Of a DNA stretch of 64,000 nucleotides, positions 31,328 to 41,438 are shown piece after piece. The position numbers and the translations under genes were made by a program. This DNA is from Ustilago trichophora (Eukaryota; Basidiomycota; Ustilaginomycetes; Ustilaginales; Ustilaginaceae): positions 372,001 to 436,000 of the forward strand of contig OOIN01000035.1 of assembly GCA_900323505.1 (NCBI GenBank). The letters are read 5' to 3'. Each line of letters begins with the position of its first letter. Position 1 is the first letter of the stretch. Below the pieces are notes generated by a model. That model was not told where the DNA came from. It did not search any database and worked only from the letters and a program-made list of their open reading frames with translations.

Positions 31328-32206
31328 AAGCTGTCGGGTGAAGAGGAAGTGAGGTGGAAAGGATCAAGGGTTGATGGCTGGGAAGGAGAACTTAAGTAGG
31401 TCTCAAGGAGAACGCATCATGGCAAGAAGATCTCAACACAGCAAGCACGCAAGTGCCAAACACCCACATGGCGTCTTCTCACACACACATCGAAAGCACT
31501 TTGCAAACACTCGGAACGGACACCTTTCTCTTGAACACCGACGTCAGCAACACCCAAAGTGTAACTCGGCAGCAGACAAAACCGGTCCAGAGTACCACCA
31601 CACCACAAAGCCGTTTCCTGTTACGTACACACGCTTGTGGGAACAAGGGTGGGGACCGATACGGACACGGCTATACAGTACAGTACATTGTCACCTGCTC
31701 GTTGGCAGGTATGACACCACGAGCCTGGTGGACCTGGTTTGTGCGCCTGGTGAATCTGAGTAAGAGCCGAGTTGGATGGCGTGCTCTCAGAAGAGAGTGG
31801 CACTTTTTGACGTTTTCCCCCGCATCCCAACGCTCTCTTGTTGAAAATCGCGTGCTTCGCTTGCCGTTGCCGCCGCTTTCTGTGTCCTTCCCCACTCCGA
31901 TTGTGACTAAGCGTGACTGGCTCGACCTTCCTTCCGATCTGACATAGCAAAAAATCGCGCGCGAGCTGTCAAGATCGGCGCACTTTGCTCCTCGCTCCTT
32001 CACACTGTTCTGTGACCCCGGCATTCACCTTTGCTTGCCGATTTCTGTAACGTTTCAGTCTGTCATGGTCGAGCGTCGGCTCTTGTGACACATGAGCTTA
32101 GCTCCCACCCAATCTCGATGCTTATCATAGACAAAGCAGACACAGGAAAGTGGGATAAGGAAATGAATAGATTTCAAGATTCCATGACAGAGATCCGAAA
32201 GTGGCC

Positions 32207-32248
<42 letters not shown>

Positions 32249-32462
32249 AAGGGGAGATAGGAGTCTATGCTACAGTGAAAGAAAGCTTATACATTCGAAA
32301 TGGAACTAGAGGAGAAAGTAGTGAGTAAAAAGAAGGATCTGGGGCAAAAACGAAGCTCTCAGGAACCAGCCTGAAGCCCATCTTCCCGACCAGACCGCCG
32401 TCCCTTCCCATCATTCATTTGTGTCATTCTCATGACGAGATTGATTCTATATCCAGGATATT
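31328..32462. promoter_or_regulatory. Intergenic: dioxygenase promoter and GH16-gene 3' flank
   Basis: Contains a TACAGTACAGTAC element (31674-31686) about 350 bp upstream of the dioxygenase start and a (GA)n microsatellite (32210-32244). Short frames show no recognisable domain, so no gene is called. Confidence 0.6.
32210..32244. repeat. (GA)n microsatellite
   Basis: About 35 bp of perfect GA repeats, followed by a purine-rich stretch. Confidence 0.92.
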
Positions 32463-34994
32463 TTACGCAGTACGAGAAGTTTGGTAGACCTTGACCGAGT
32501 TGATGAGCCAGTAAGCCTCGCTAAAGTCGACGTCATTGCTCTGAACGTAAGCCTGGCAGGTCGAGTAACCGGTCATCTTTGCACAGCTCTGGGTCTGACC
32601 GTTCCACGCATTGTTCCACAGCGTCTTGTCGCCGGCCCAATCACCGCAGATGGTGTTGCTGAAGACGCTTACGTGGTTGAAGAAGAACTTGGTGGGATCG
32701 CAGTCGGTTGCTGGCCAGCTGCCTTGTGGCGTGCCCCAACCGGTGGGGTCTGGCTTACCAGCAGCAATGTCAGCCGGAGCACTGCTACGCGGGAAGAACC
32801 AGGCTTTGATGCCTTCGTCCTTGTCCCATACCATGGCGTGGATTCCTCCACCGTTGTTGTTGTATCCGGTACCGTAGTCGTTGCGGACGGAAGATTGGAC
32901 ACCGCAGCCTTGGTTGCCGGTTTCTGCAGATGCACAGTTGGTGGCCAGAGTGAGATTTTGCAGCTGGTACGAGCCGAGCTGCGCGTTGGTGGTCGAGTTA
33001 ACGCGGCAGCCAGGAGTGGTGTGTACGGAATACGTGTTTTGAGACGTGAAAGAGATGCCTTCGACAACGTCGATTTCACCGCCGTTGGGCCAGCCTCCAG
33101 CAGGGTTGGTGGGGACAGTCCACCATGCTGGCCAAACACCACAGCCAACGGGCATGTGGGAGGCGTCCAGAATGAAGACTCCCGTGGTGAAGGTGTCGTA
33201 CGAGGAGACGCGGACGGACTTCATGTAAGGGATGGGGGCAGCGGATGTGGTGGCGGCAGCAGAGGTGGTGGAGGACGTGTTGCTGGCCAAGCCAGAGACG
33301 GTGGCGGTGACAGAGGAAGAGGTGGTGGCAACTGCTTCGGCGCCAAAGCTTGCATCTGAGGACGAGGAGGTAGCAGAAGCGGAAGTGGAAGAAGTCGAGC
33401 TAGAGCTAGATACGGATGAAGCTCGGATGCTAGTGGACGAAGAAGCAGAGGTTGAAGAGCTCGAGCTTGCACTACCGGTGCCGCTAGCGGAAGCAGAGCT
33501 TGCAGTGGAGACAGCACGACGCTGGTTAGGCTTCGAAGTCGAGACGGAAGCAGACGAAGAGCCAGTAGCAGTCGAAGCGGAAGTAGTGGAAATGGTGGAA
33601 GTGGATGTGGTGCTAGGTGCGGGCGGGTAGACACGAGTAGTAGCATAGCCCATGTAAACCTGACCACCATTGGTCGTCTTGATCAAACCCATCGACGAGG
33701 CCTCAGCCCTTCCAACATAGTCGACCATACCGTTCGTAGGATCCTTGAAGGTGAAGAAGTACATGTTGTCGTAGAACTTGGCACCCTGATAGTTGGCCAT
33801 GAGCGAGTAGACCTTGGGAGTAGGGGTGGGAGCCATGCTCGATGTGGTCGAGGAGCTACTTGTAGAGGAGGCCGATGAAGTGGTGGTGGAAGACGATGAC
33901 GAAGTGGTAGTGGTAGACGAAGTAGTAGTAGTTGTAGTGGTGGTGGTGGAGGATTTGGTCGTTACAGGAGGAGGGACGACAACGGTGATGGTAGTGCTGG
34001 ACGACGTAGTGATGGCACGGTTGATGCTCGAGCTAGTAGTGGAGGTAGTCGTGGGAACAGGCTTGGGAGTGGTAGAAGTAGTCGCGGGGGCTTTGGGAGT
34101 GGTGGTGGTTGAAGTAGTGGTGGGTGGCTTGGGCGTCGTCGAAGTTGTCCTCGTGGAAGTCGTAGTGGTCGGCTTAGGTGTAGTCGAAGTCGTCCTAGTC
34201 GAAGTGGTGCTAGACGGCTTTGGTGTAGTTGAAGTAGACCTCCTCGAAGACGTAGTAGTTGGTGGCTTAGGAGTAGTTGACGTAGTCTTCCTTGAAGTCG
34301 TTGCAGGCTTCACCGGCGGAGGAGTATACACAGGCTTCTTTGAGCTGGTCGTAGTTTTCCTCCTCGTACTTGTCGTCTTCTTCTTCGAGCTGGTCGTCTT
34401 CCTAACCACCGGCTTCTTCTGCGGTGTTGGAGTAGGCTTCCTCTTCTTGGTCGTCTTTGCCGCGCGGCGCACGTACTCTGTGCATCGTCTGTACACCGTC
34501 TCGTAGATAGTCTTTGTGACGGTGACGGTTCTCGTCCTGGTCCTGTACTTGGTTGTCACCCTGGGATCCGGATTAGGATCGCGCTTGTCGTGAGGGTGAG
34601 CAGTCTGGACCGCGAGCGAGCGATGACGGCGCCGAGTGTGGGCAGCCGGGCAAGGGGTGGGTCCAGCACGCTTGTGTAGCGCGTTGACCTCGCTTCCGTC
34701 TTCACCTTCTTCGGGGAGGAAAACGGTGATAATCTCGAGTTCATCGTATTCTTCCTCTTCCTCTTCGTCGTGGACAAGTTGGTGGGTTGCAGCCTCACGC
34801 CTGGCCGGGTTATCGGCGTGCTCGAATACGGTGTTGGAGATGTCGATGACGCGTGGGGCCAGGTTGTTGGCATCGTCACCTGCTGGTCGACCGCGTCCGA
34901 AGAAGGCGTTGGCGGGTGTGGCGACGTTTTGAAGGGCGAGCAGGAGAAGTGCTGCCTGGACCATCACGGTCCATCCGAGCGTCAGATTCACCAT
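32463..34994 (-). CDS. Secreted GH16-family beta-glucanase with Ser/Thr-rich regions
   Basis: Predicted extracellular or cell-wall endo-beta-glucanase of glycoside hydrolase family 16. 843 residues. The signal peptide (MVNLTLGWTVMVQAALLLLA) ends near NATPANAF-like sequence. A pro-like region with two Lys-Arg sites (LHKR and PHDKR) and a very basic Lys/Thr segment follow, then a Ser/Thr/Pro-rich region (~165-385). The catalytic domain starts at YSLMANYQGAKFYDN (~386). The active-site motif GEIDVVEG is near residue 640, and GCGVWPAWW, HTTPGC and FFFNHVSVFSNTICGDW are conserved GH16 neighbours. The domain is interrupted at about residues 459-585 by a Ser/Thr/Ala block. Catalytic Glu residues are present, so activity is plausible. 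The start at 34994 is chosen for the signal peptide; the upstream in-frame ATG at 35111 adds unlikely leader sequence. Confidence 0.9.
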   Translation of the reverse strand: MVNLTLGWTVMVQAALLLLALQNVATPANAFFGRGRPAGDDANNLAPRVIDISNTVFEHADNPARREAATHQLVHDEEEEEEYDELEIITVFLPEEGEDGSEVNALHKRAGPTPCPAAHTRRRHRSLAVQTAHPHDKRDPNPDPRVTTKYRTRTRTVTVTKTIYETVYRRCTEYVRRAAKTTKKRKPTPTPQKKPVVRKTTSSKKKTTSTRRKTTTSSKKPVYTPPPVKPATTSRKTTSTTPKPPTTTSSRRSTSTTPKPSSTTSTRTTSTTPKPTTTTSTRTTSTTPKPPTTTSTTTTPKAPATTSTTPKPVPTTTSTTSSSINRAITTSSSTTITVVVPPPVTTKSSTTTTTTTTTSSTTTTSSSSSTTTSSASSTSSSSTTSSMAPTPTPKVYSLMANYQGAKFYDNMYFFTFKDPTNGMVDYVGRAEASSMGLIKTTNGGQVYMGYATTRVYPPAPSTTSTSTISTTSASTATGSSSASVSTSKPNQRRAVSTASSASASGTGSASSSSSTSASSSTSIRASSVSSSSSTSSTSASATSSSSDASFGAEAVATTSSSVTATVSGLASNTSSTTSAAATTSAAPIPYMKSVRVSSYDTFTTGVFILDASHMPVGCGVWPAWWTVPTNPAGGWPNGGEIDVVEGISFTSQNTYSVHTTPGCRVNSTTNAQLGSYQLQNLTLATNCASAETGNQGCGVQSSVRNDYGTGYNNNGGGIHAMVWDKDEGIKAWFFPRSSAPADIAAGKPDPTGWGTPQGSWPATDCDPTKFFFNHVSVFSNTICGDWAGDKTLWNNAWNGQTQSCAKMTGYSTCQAYVQSNDVDFSEAYWLINSVKVYQTSRTA

Positions 34995-36656
34995 CTTGGA
35001 CTCCTTCTCTATGATTCTAGTGCTGAAAGGGTTGATGTGGGATACTGGACTAGGAAGTAAATATAAAAGAATGTGTCTTGCAGAAATGAATGTGGTCGAC
35101 TCGATGGTCAAGTGTCGTTCTTTGAGGGGAGGGGGAAAGGGGAGATATGAGAAAAAGGGTTGGGGAGGGGTTGGTGAATGGAGGGAAAGATCAAGCCGCC
35201 CCTCACAAACGGTTGTTCAGCGTGAAGGTATCTCATACTCTGGCGACCTTGAATTGGGCGACAGGGGCACGAGTCGGAAGGATTTCACCTCCGCCACGAG
35301 AGCTACGAGCTCAGCAAGGTTGCTGGACGGAGTTGCTGGCAGCTTAGCATTACCAGTGCCAGGTTAGGATAAGAAACTCAGTTCAACCCTCCCGATCCTC
35401 GCCATCCTTCCAAGAGAGGGGAGGTGCCGAAAAGCCGTAGCTCTGCCGAAAAGTCCGAGTGCATTGCGGCCATGCGGCCACTATCTTGCCATGCGATGGC
35501 GACAGGATAATAGGAGCACGATTTTCTCGGAGGACGTGGCGAGCGGGCCAGGCTGTCTGCAGGGTCTACTGTACTCACCAGTGCTTGAATGTCCGGCAGG
35601 AAACGCCGAGGTCAAGCGCACATCCAAAAGTAAAGATGCACCCAATGTGTGGATGTTCGGACGCAGCACAAACGACGACAACTGTGGCTTGCCTCTTGAT
35701 GGGCTTGGCGACCGAGTATACCACGCCATCTTTCCTGCTCTCGAGGGGACGAGGGATCTACGCATTGAGCGACGACAGGCGGGACTTGATCTTCGACGTG
35801 CATATCGGTTACATTGCTGTGCACCGTAGCAGTGTTGCTCCACGTGAGGCGATCGCATGATTCCGAGCTGCTTTTACCTCCCTCCTTGCCAAGTCAGAAC
35901 AAAGGTACAAGGCGAGAGACAGACGAGGTGCGAAGAGGAAGGAGCATGTGGTTCGGAGTTGATCTCTGTATCGCAGCAAGATTTCCGCTTCGTTCGCCCT
36001 GTGTGGGCTCATACTTCAGGCAACAACGTCGAAATTAAAGCGTTTCGATCTCCGCGCATCTCCTCTCCTCGCCTAGCTCTCTGTTTTTTCTTTCCTTGTT
36101 CGACACCTTCCACTTTCGGTCAAAATCAAGGTAAAAGCTGCTATTTCGGAACAGGACCGTCTGCACCCTTCCAGTCATCGCGAAATTCTGGTGACCATCA
36201 AGTAAAAGCCGGTAGAGTATATAGGATGCTGAATGGGAAAAGATGGTGGCTGGAGAAGAGGAAGCCTCGGTGACTCGGGGAAGGGTGCATGGAGCAGTTC
36301 GCATCTTTTGACAGCTCGATTACAAGTGTAGCAATACAAACCGCGTTGTTGGGATTACAACTTTCTGCCACCAACTAGAAATTCAATTTGAAATACTGCT
36401 CCGGATGCAGATTTGGCTCGGGGCTGCCTTTTGGATTTGACCGAAGCACATGTACGCTCTTCTTCAACCTGAATTCTATCTTTCTCACACCAGGTCGTCC
36501 AGAGCTCAGCATGATATGAACCGCATCGGGCTACATCTCATCTTCTCACACTAGCATCTAGCCGATCTTGATGCAGTCCGAACTTTGTCGCATTTACAAA
36601 AGAGTGGGATTGCAAAGTAAAAGAAGAGAGAGAGAGAGAGTGCGATATGTGTGAGT
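34995..36656. promoter_or_regulatory. Intergenic: GH16-gene promoter and GT2-gene 3' flank; no gene seen
   Basis: About 1.7 kb. Overlapping short frames on both strands around 35460-35860 have no recognisable domains. A TACTGTACT element is at 35567-35575 and a short (GA)n run at 36627-36640. I see no tRNA-like cloverleaf. Confidence 0.55.
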
Positions 36657-39600
36657 CTAACGAATCTCATGTTTGGTAGGCAATTCATCGTGCGGGCTCC
36701 TGGAGGGCAATCTTGTCACGTTGACCACTGCAACTTGAGGTTCTTCGTCCCTTGGTTTGGCAACGGAGGGAAGTGCAGCTACGAGTGTTGCATCGCCGAT
36801 TTCTTCTCTCTGCTGCTCCTCCAAGGCTTCGGTTTCCGCGAGTGCCTCTTCGTCGAGCAGGATCTGCTGCGGTTCGTCCCTGAGATCACCCTGACCACCG
36901 CTGTTCTTCATGAAATCGTCCCTAAGCCAAATACACCTAGCATCGCCCTTCTTCTCCATCTCGACCAGATTAGGCCGGTGCGAGTGGTTCGGGAAGAACA
37001 CCAGCATGCTTCTAAGACCACCCAAGATGCAGACCAGACTGTACATGAGCTTGTACACGCCAAATGTCAGCATGTCCAACATGTGCGGGTGCAAGTCTGG
37101 CCTGTTTCTCGTCTTGATGAACCTGTACGGGATGAGCGGGACGATGGGGAGGAAGAGGATGAATGCAAAGCTGCGAAGCCAGAACTGCCCACTTCCACCG
37201 AGCAGGACGAACATGGGAAGTCGGATCCAGTCGATAAAGTTGGTGGTCGAGTTGTAGAACTGAGTGAACTTTTGCCATCCGATAGCGACTGGTGTACGTG
37301 CGCCGTTGAGGGAGAAAAGGAAGCGTTTGGAGAATTGCCAGTAGAGGGTGTGACGTGCCATTTCCCAGGAGCGCACACGCTGGTTGTAGTAGTTCGGCGT
37401 ACCGGCGGTGGGTGGGCCGAGGAAGGTTTCAGGCGCGACAGTTTCGAAAGAGATACTTGCGTCGATACCCATGCGTTGGCCCAAGGCCTGCAGCTCGAGA
37501 CCCATCTTGACGTCGTCCGCGAAATAGATGAGATCGTGACGACGCAAGACATCGATCATCGTTTGGCGTTTCCAGAAACTCGCGGCACCATGAGGGAAGA
37601 GTACACCGCACATCTTGGACTCGGCCATTTTGGCCAACGCCGACATCTTGTACTCGATATCTTGCCATCCGACGAACAAGGGGCGGTCACCCTTGTGGTC
37701 AACGGCGGTGATGGGGTAGCAGACGGCGGTGACAGTGGGAGAGATGACGTGCATGGGAGCGGCAAAGTTGGCGGGGATAATGACGTCGTCATCGATGGTG
37801 AGCACGTAGTCGAGGTCGAGGACTGCTGCTGCTTTGGCGCCGACGAATTGGGCGATGTTCTTGTTGCCCACGGGGAGCCAGATATAGTTGACGCGAGAAA
37901 ACATGGGTTGCGAGCGAATGGACGCTTCCATGTCGGTGGGAGGCTGGGGTGAGTTGCCGTTGTCGACGATGAATATCTGCCACGGTTCAAAGTGGACCAA
38001 GGCAGCGAAGAGGACGGCTTTGAGAACCTCGACGTCGGCGTTGTGACAGGGAATGACGAGGGCGGTGGATTCAGTGAGGGAGGGGTGGGTGACAAAGCCG
38101 AGATCCACACGTACGTCGTCATTTTTGCCAACGGCGTCAGCGAGCTGGACAGCCTTCTTCTCGTCGTCAAGCTCTCCACTCGAGCTCGTCTGAGTGGGGA
38201 CCAGCTCCTTCTCATCCTTCTCACCAGCGACGTCCTCAATGGTATGAGATGCGGCGAGAGGCGAAGGAGGGCCCAAGCGAGATCCAGCAGCAGCAGCAAC
38301 GATGCTGAAGTACGAATTGCGACGTGAATCCATGCTTGCAGTCCTAGCCAGCACCATCTGATGCGATGGGTCGCTAGGACGACGCGAGATCTGCCTCTCG
38401 AGCTCCAAGTTGAGGTTCAGCGGCTCGTGCAGAATGATGGTGCTTCTTCTGTTGCGAGGATCGAACACGGGCGTTCTGGGCACCGTCATGCCACCGGAAT
38501 GGTTGGTTCCTTCGCTACCTCTTCGCTCCCCCGTGTTGGCCGAAGTCGCAGTGTACCTCGTCGACATCCTGCGCATAGCAGGCTTGGGCATACCGGACAA
38601 TCTCCTGGCTCCCTTCTCCCCCTCAGCATCGGCAGCAACGGTCTGCTGATCCTTCATCTCGCGATCGTGCTCGGCATTCTCATCGTGCTCCTCTTCGAGA
38701 ATCGTCGAGTGCATCTGGTTGGCCAAGTCCCTGTCGGCAACAGATGACTCGTCGCTACTGAGGCTGTGCCTCGACTCCTCTTCCTCATCTTCCGACTCGC
38801 CATCCATGCTGTCTCTTGCATTGGGCACGAGAACTGTACGATCGGGCACAACACGAGCATCAGGAATCCTGGCCACAAACATGATGATGACAATCATCAG
38901 CGGTTCAAAGCCGTACAGCACTCCCATAATAGCAAGGTTCTTACCATGCACTGCATGATCTAGCTTTGCCCACCAGTGGTAGTAGTGGTCGAGGAGCACC
39001 AACATCGTGATGACTCCGGCGTAGATGATCCAGAGGGCGATCTTGCGGAAGGTGATGGGGAAGATGATCTCGCGAGGGTCCATCATGGTTAGGACGTATT
39101 TGGGGTCGATTTGCTGCTTGACGAATCGTGCTGGTGCCAGGAGGTAATGGAGCGATTTTTCTTTCCAGGTGGGGGTGGGGGGGACGGCAACTGCGGTTTC
39201 AGGGCCAGCGAGATGTGGCTCTTCGCCTTCGACGATGCCTTCGGGAAAAGCGGTGAGCGGGGTCTTGGGGAACATGGGCGTTCTGGGAGGGTAGCCCATG
39301 GGCGTGGCTGGGATCTGCGTTGCAGAAGCATTGGCCATATTCGCCACGTCGAGCGCAGAAGAAGACACGAGAGCGGCCCCAGCCTGACGTTCGGCCTCCA
39401 TGAGCCTTGCCTGTTGGAAGACGGATGCAGCGTATGTAGGTCGTCGCATGGTCGAGACTGGTCGATGGTCGTCGGCGACATCTCTACCCATGGTAGCTGC
39501 AGCGTTGGTGTCGTACGAAGGGCGATGACCGAGAATCCATCGCTTGGCTTCGGTGATGTTGTTGACCCGGCTGTTGAGTTCTCCGACGATATCGTTCTCG

Positions 39601-41438
39601 TCTTCCACCTCTTCGTCGGGCTGCATGCTGCTATCCCTTTTACCACGCATGGTCGATGGAGCAAGAGACAGCCGCTTGTCGACGAACGAAGTTTGGCGAG
39701 ACTTCATACTGCCGATCGAGGCCGCTGGCATCGAGACTCGCCTCGAGATACCGGAACGGCTCGATTTTCCAGACCTCCCTGAGGCAGTAGTAGCGTTCGT
39801 CTGTCTTCTCTCCCTTCGCGCAGAGCGGTAGGCACCAAATGAACCACCACTGACAACACTGCTACCCCTCCTCATGGGTGGCTTGCTGTTAGCCGAACTG
39901 TGCTTACTCGTCAGCTTGGACAGCGCCAACGACCTCGCAAAAGAGCTAGGAAAGTAAGAGTCATCTTCGTCGTCCTCCTTCTCGTCCTTCTCTTCCTTGC
40001 CAAACTTTTCCGGCTTCTCCTTGAGAATACTAGGCTGGGCAGCGGCGAGCGAGTGTCGTTGAGAGGGAGGCTGAAGCTGTTCAGGATCGAGGTTGTAGAA
40101 CTGCGAACGACGGGGACGTTCCAGAACGCGCAGTTCGAGACGAGGGATGACTTCGGAAGCTCCACCCCTGACAAAGCCGCGGAGCTCAGTGGCGATACTT
40201 GCGCTTCGGTTGCGCGTCCTACGCTCAGCAGCGGGTACGGTGCCTTCAGCGAGGGTGCCCAGAGTTGGAACGCGGTTATCCGAGGGAGCACGTGTGACAG
40301 TGGTGAGCATCACACCTTGATACGAACCACCCGAATGCGCAGAGTAAGGCGTGTTGGGCAGTCGAGCTGTCAATGGGGTTTTGGGTGTTCGCGGTGTCTT
40401 TGGTGTGCGAGGAGTACGTGGGGTTCGTGGGGTGGCTGGAAGCTTGAAAGCCTGTGGCGAGGTGGCGCTGACAGGCGCACGCGGACTGAGGGGTGTAGAA
40501 GGCATGCGAGGGTTGGAGTAGAGCATCGACTTGACACCGCCCTGCGAGACGCCAGAGTACGTCGGTGATGGCTTTGTTGGCAAAGACTCGTCCTTACCCG
40601 ACCTAGGTGATTTTTTACTGCTGCTGCTGTCACCACCGAGCTGGAAGTCAGGATTAAATCCATATCGAGGAGCAGAGAACAGTGGCTTATCCGACCTTCC
40701 GCTGCTGTGTGTGGCAGAACCAGGACTTGCCGAAGAAGTGCCGGGGCTGCCACCTCCCAACGGGCTGCGCTTGGTTGGCGAGAAGGGAGCCCACCTGATT
40801 CCTGCACTCGGAGGCGGGGCCAATGTGTCCGTAGGAGAGTTCTTCTTGAGCTTGCCACCGGGGGAGATGGCCGAGAGTTTCGAGCGATTTGAAGCCGTTC
40901 TCGCCGCAGCAGGTCTTGCTGGATACACGGCTGGGGAGGAGGCCTTGGCCGCGGCAGAGTCCACTGCGGGAGCGCTGTTCTCGGAAGCAGCTCTTCTGCT
41001 GGAGCTCGACTTTGTGGGGCCAGGCGCATTGACGCTGATGGTGAGCTTCTTGTCATTTACCAAGCCACGTCGGCGGATCTTGAGAGGGGTCGAGGAACCT
41101 GAGGATGAATTTGCTGCTCTGCGGTCCCACGGACTGAGCGGTGCCTCATCGTGCCAGTCAGCTTCTTCGCTGCCGAGAGCGCTGCCGTGACCGATATAGG
41201 AGGAATCTGTGGAGACGTCTTGTCCGGGATGAGAGGAAAGAGGTGTTTCGGCTGCGCTGAAGAGGGGTCGAGCAAAGTTGATCGGTGCAGAGGACTCGGA
41301 GGCGCTTTGGCGAATGCGGGTATGACTAGCGCTCGCCGAGGGCGGCTGTGTTGGAGAGTCCGCATCCTCAGGGCTCTGAGACGAGACACGAGGCTCGCTC
41401 GTTGACTGAGGAGGCTGGGATGGAGTGTCGTCCTTCAT
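36657..41438 (-). CDS. Large multispanning family 2 glycosyltransferase (chitin/hyaluronan-synthase-like)
   Basis: Predicted processive membrane glycosyltransferase; product unknown. 1593 residues. The first ~780 residues are disordered, Ser/Pro-rich, with many S/T-P sites and a TPRTPRTPKTP-type tandem (near 40380-40440). Two membrane segments follow (~795-815 and ~830-855), then a cytosolic acidic linker. The GT2 domain has TALVIPCHNADVEVLKAV (~1120), the metal-binding IDDDV (~1215), GVLFPHGAASFWKR, FADDVKMGLELQALG (acceptor-site Asp) and a QRVRSWE motif (~1355) resembling the QxxRW of processive synthases. At least three C-terminal hydrophobic segments follow. It is not a canonical class I-VII chitin synthase by its N-terminus. 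It could belong to the fungal GT2 group linked to hyphal growth, but that is inference. The start at 41438 (MKDDTPSQ) is preferred over an ATG 22 codons upstream. Confidence 0.85.
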   Translation of the reverse strand: MKDDTPSQPPQSTSEPRVSSQSPEDADSPTQPPSASASHTRIRQSASESSAPINFARPLFSAAETPLSSHPGQDVSTDSSYIGHGSALGSEEADWHDEAPLSPWDRRAANSSSGSSTPLKIRRRGLVNDKKLTISVNAPGPTKSSSSRRAASENSAPAVDSAAAKASSPAVYPARPAAARTASNRSKLSAISPGGKLKKNSPTDTLAPPPSAGIRWAPFSPTKRSPLGGGSPGTSSASPGSATHSSGRSDKPLFSAPRYGFNPDFQLGGDSSSSKKSPRSGKDESLPTKPSPTYSGVSQGGVKSMLYSNPRMPSTPLSPRAPVSATSPQAFKLPATPRTPRTPRTPKTPRTPKTPLTARLPNTPYSAHSGGSYQGVMLTTVTRAPSDNRVPTLGTLAEGTVPAAERRTRNRSASIATELRGFVRGGASEVIPRLELRVLERPRRSQFYNLDPEQLQPPSQRHSLAAAQPSILKEKPEKFGKEEKDEKEDDEDDSYFPSSFARSLALSKLTSKHSSANSKPPMRRGSSVVSGGSFGAYRSARRERRQTNATTASGRSGKSSRSGISRRVSMPAASIGSMKSRQTSFVDKRLSLAPSTMRGKRDSSMQPDEEVEDENDIVGELNSRVNNITEAKRWILGHRPSYDTNAAATMGRDVADDHRPVSTMRRPTYAASVFQQARLMEAERQAGAALVSSSALDVANMANASATQIPATPMGYPPRTPMFPKTPLTAFPEGIVEGEEPHLAGPETAVAVPPTPTWKEKSLHYLLAPARFVKQQIDPKYVLTMMDPREIIFPITFRKIALWIIYAGVITMLVLLDHYYHWWAKLDHAVHGKNLAIMGVLYGFEPLMIVIIMFVARIPDARVVPDRTVLVPNARDSMDGESEDEEEESRHSLSSDESSVADRDLANQMHSTILEEEHDENAEHDREMKDQQTVAADAEGEKGARRLSGMPKPAMRRMSTRYTATSANTGERRGSEGTNHSGGMTVPRTPVFDPRNRRSTIILHEPLNLNLELERQISRRPSDPSHQMVLARTASMDSRRNSYFSIVAAAAGSRLGPPSPLAASHTIEDVAGEKDEKELVPTQTSSSGELDDEKKAVQLADAVGKNDDVRVDLGFVTHPSLTESTALVIPCHNADVEVLKAVLFAALVHFEPWQIFIVDNGNSPQPPTDMEASIRSQPMFSRVNYIWLPVGNKNIAQFVGAKAAAVLDLDYVLTIDDDVIIPANFAAPMHVISPTVTAVCYPITAVDHKGDRPLFVGWQDIEYKMSALAKMAESKMCGVLFPHGAASFWKRQTMIDVLRRHDLIYFADDVKMGLELQALGQRMGIDASISFETVAPETFLGPPTAGTPNYYNQRVRSWEMARHTLYWQFSKRFLFSLNGARTPVAIGWQKFTQFYNSTTNFIDWIRLPMFVLLGGSGQFWLRSFAFILFLPIVPLIPYRFIKTRNRPDLHPHMLDMLTFGVYKLMYSLVCILGGLRSMLVFFPNHSHRPNLVEMEKKGDARCIWLRDDFMKNSGGQGDLRDEPQQILLDEEALAETEALEEQQREEIGDATLVAALPSVAKPRDEEPQVAVVNVTRLPSRSPHDELPTKHEIR

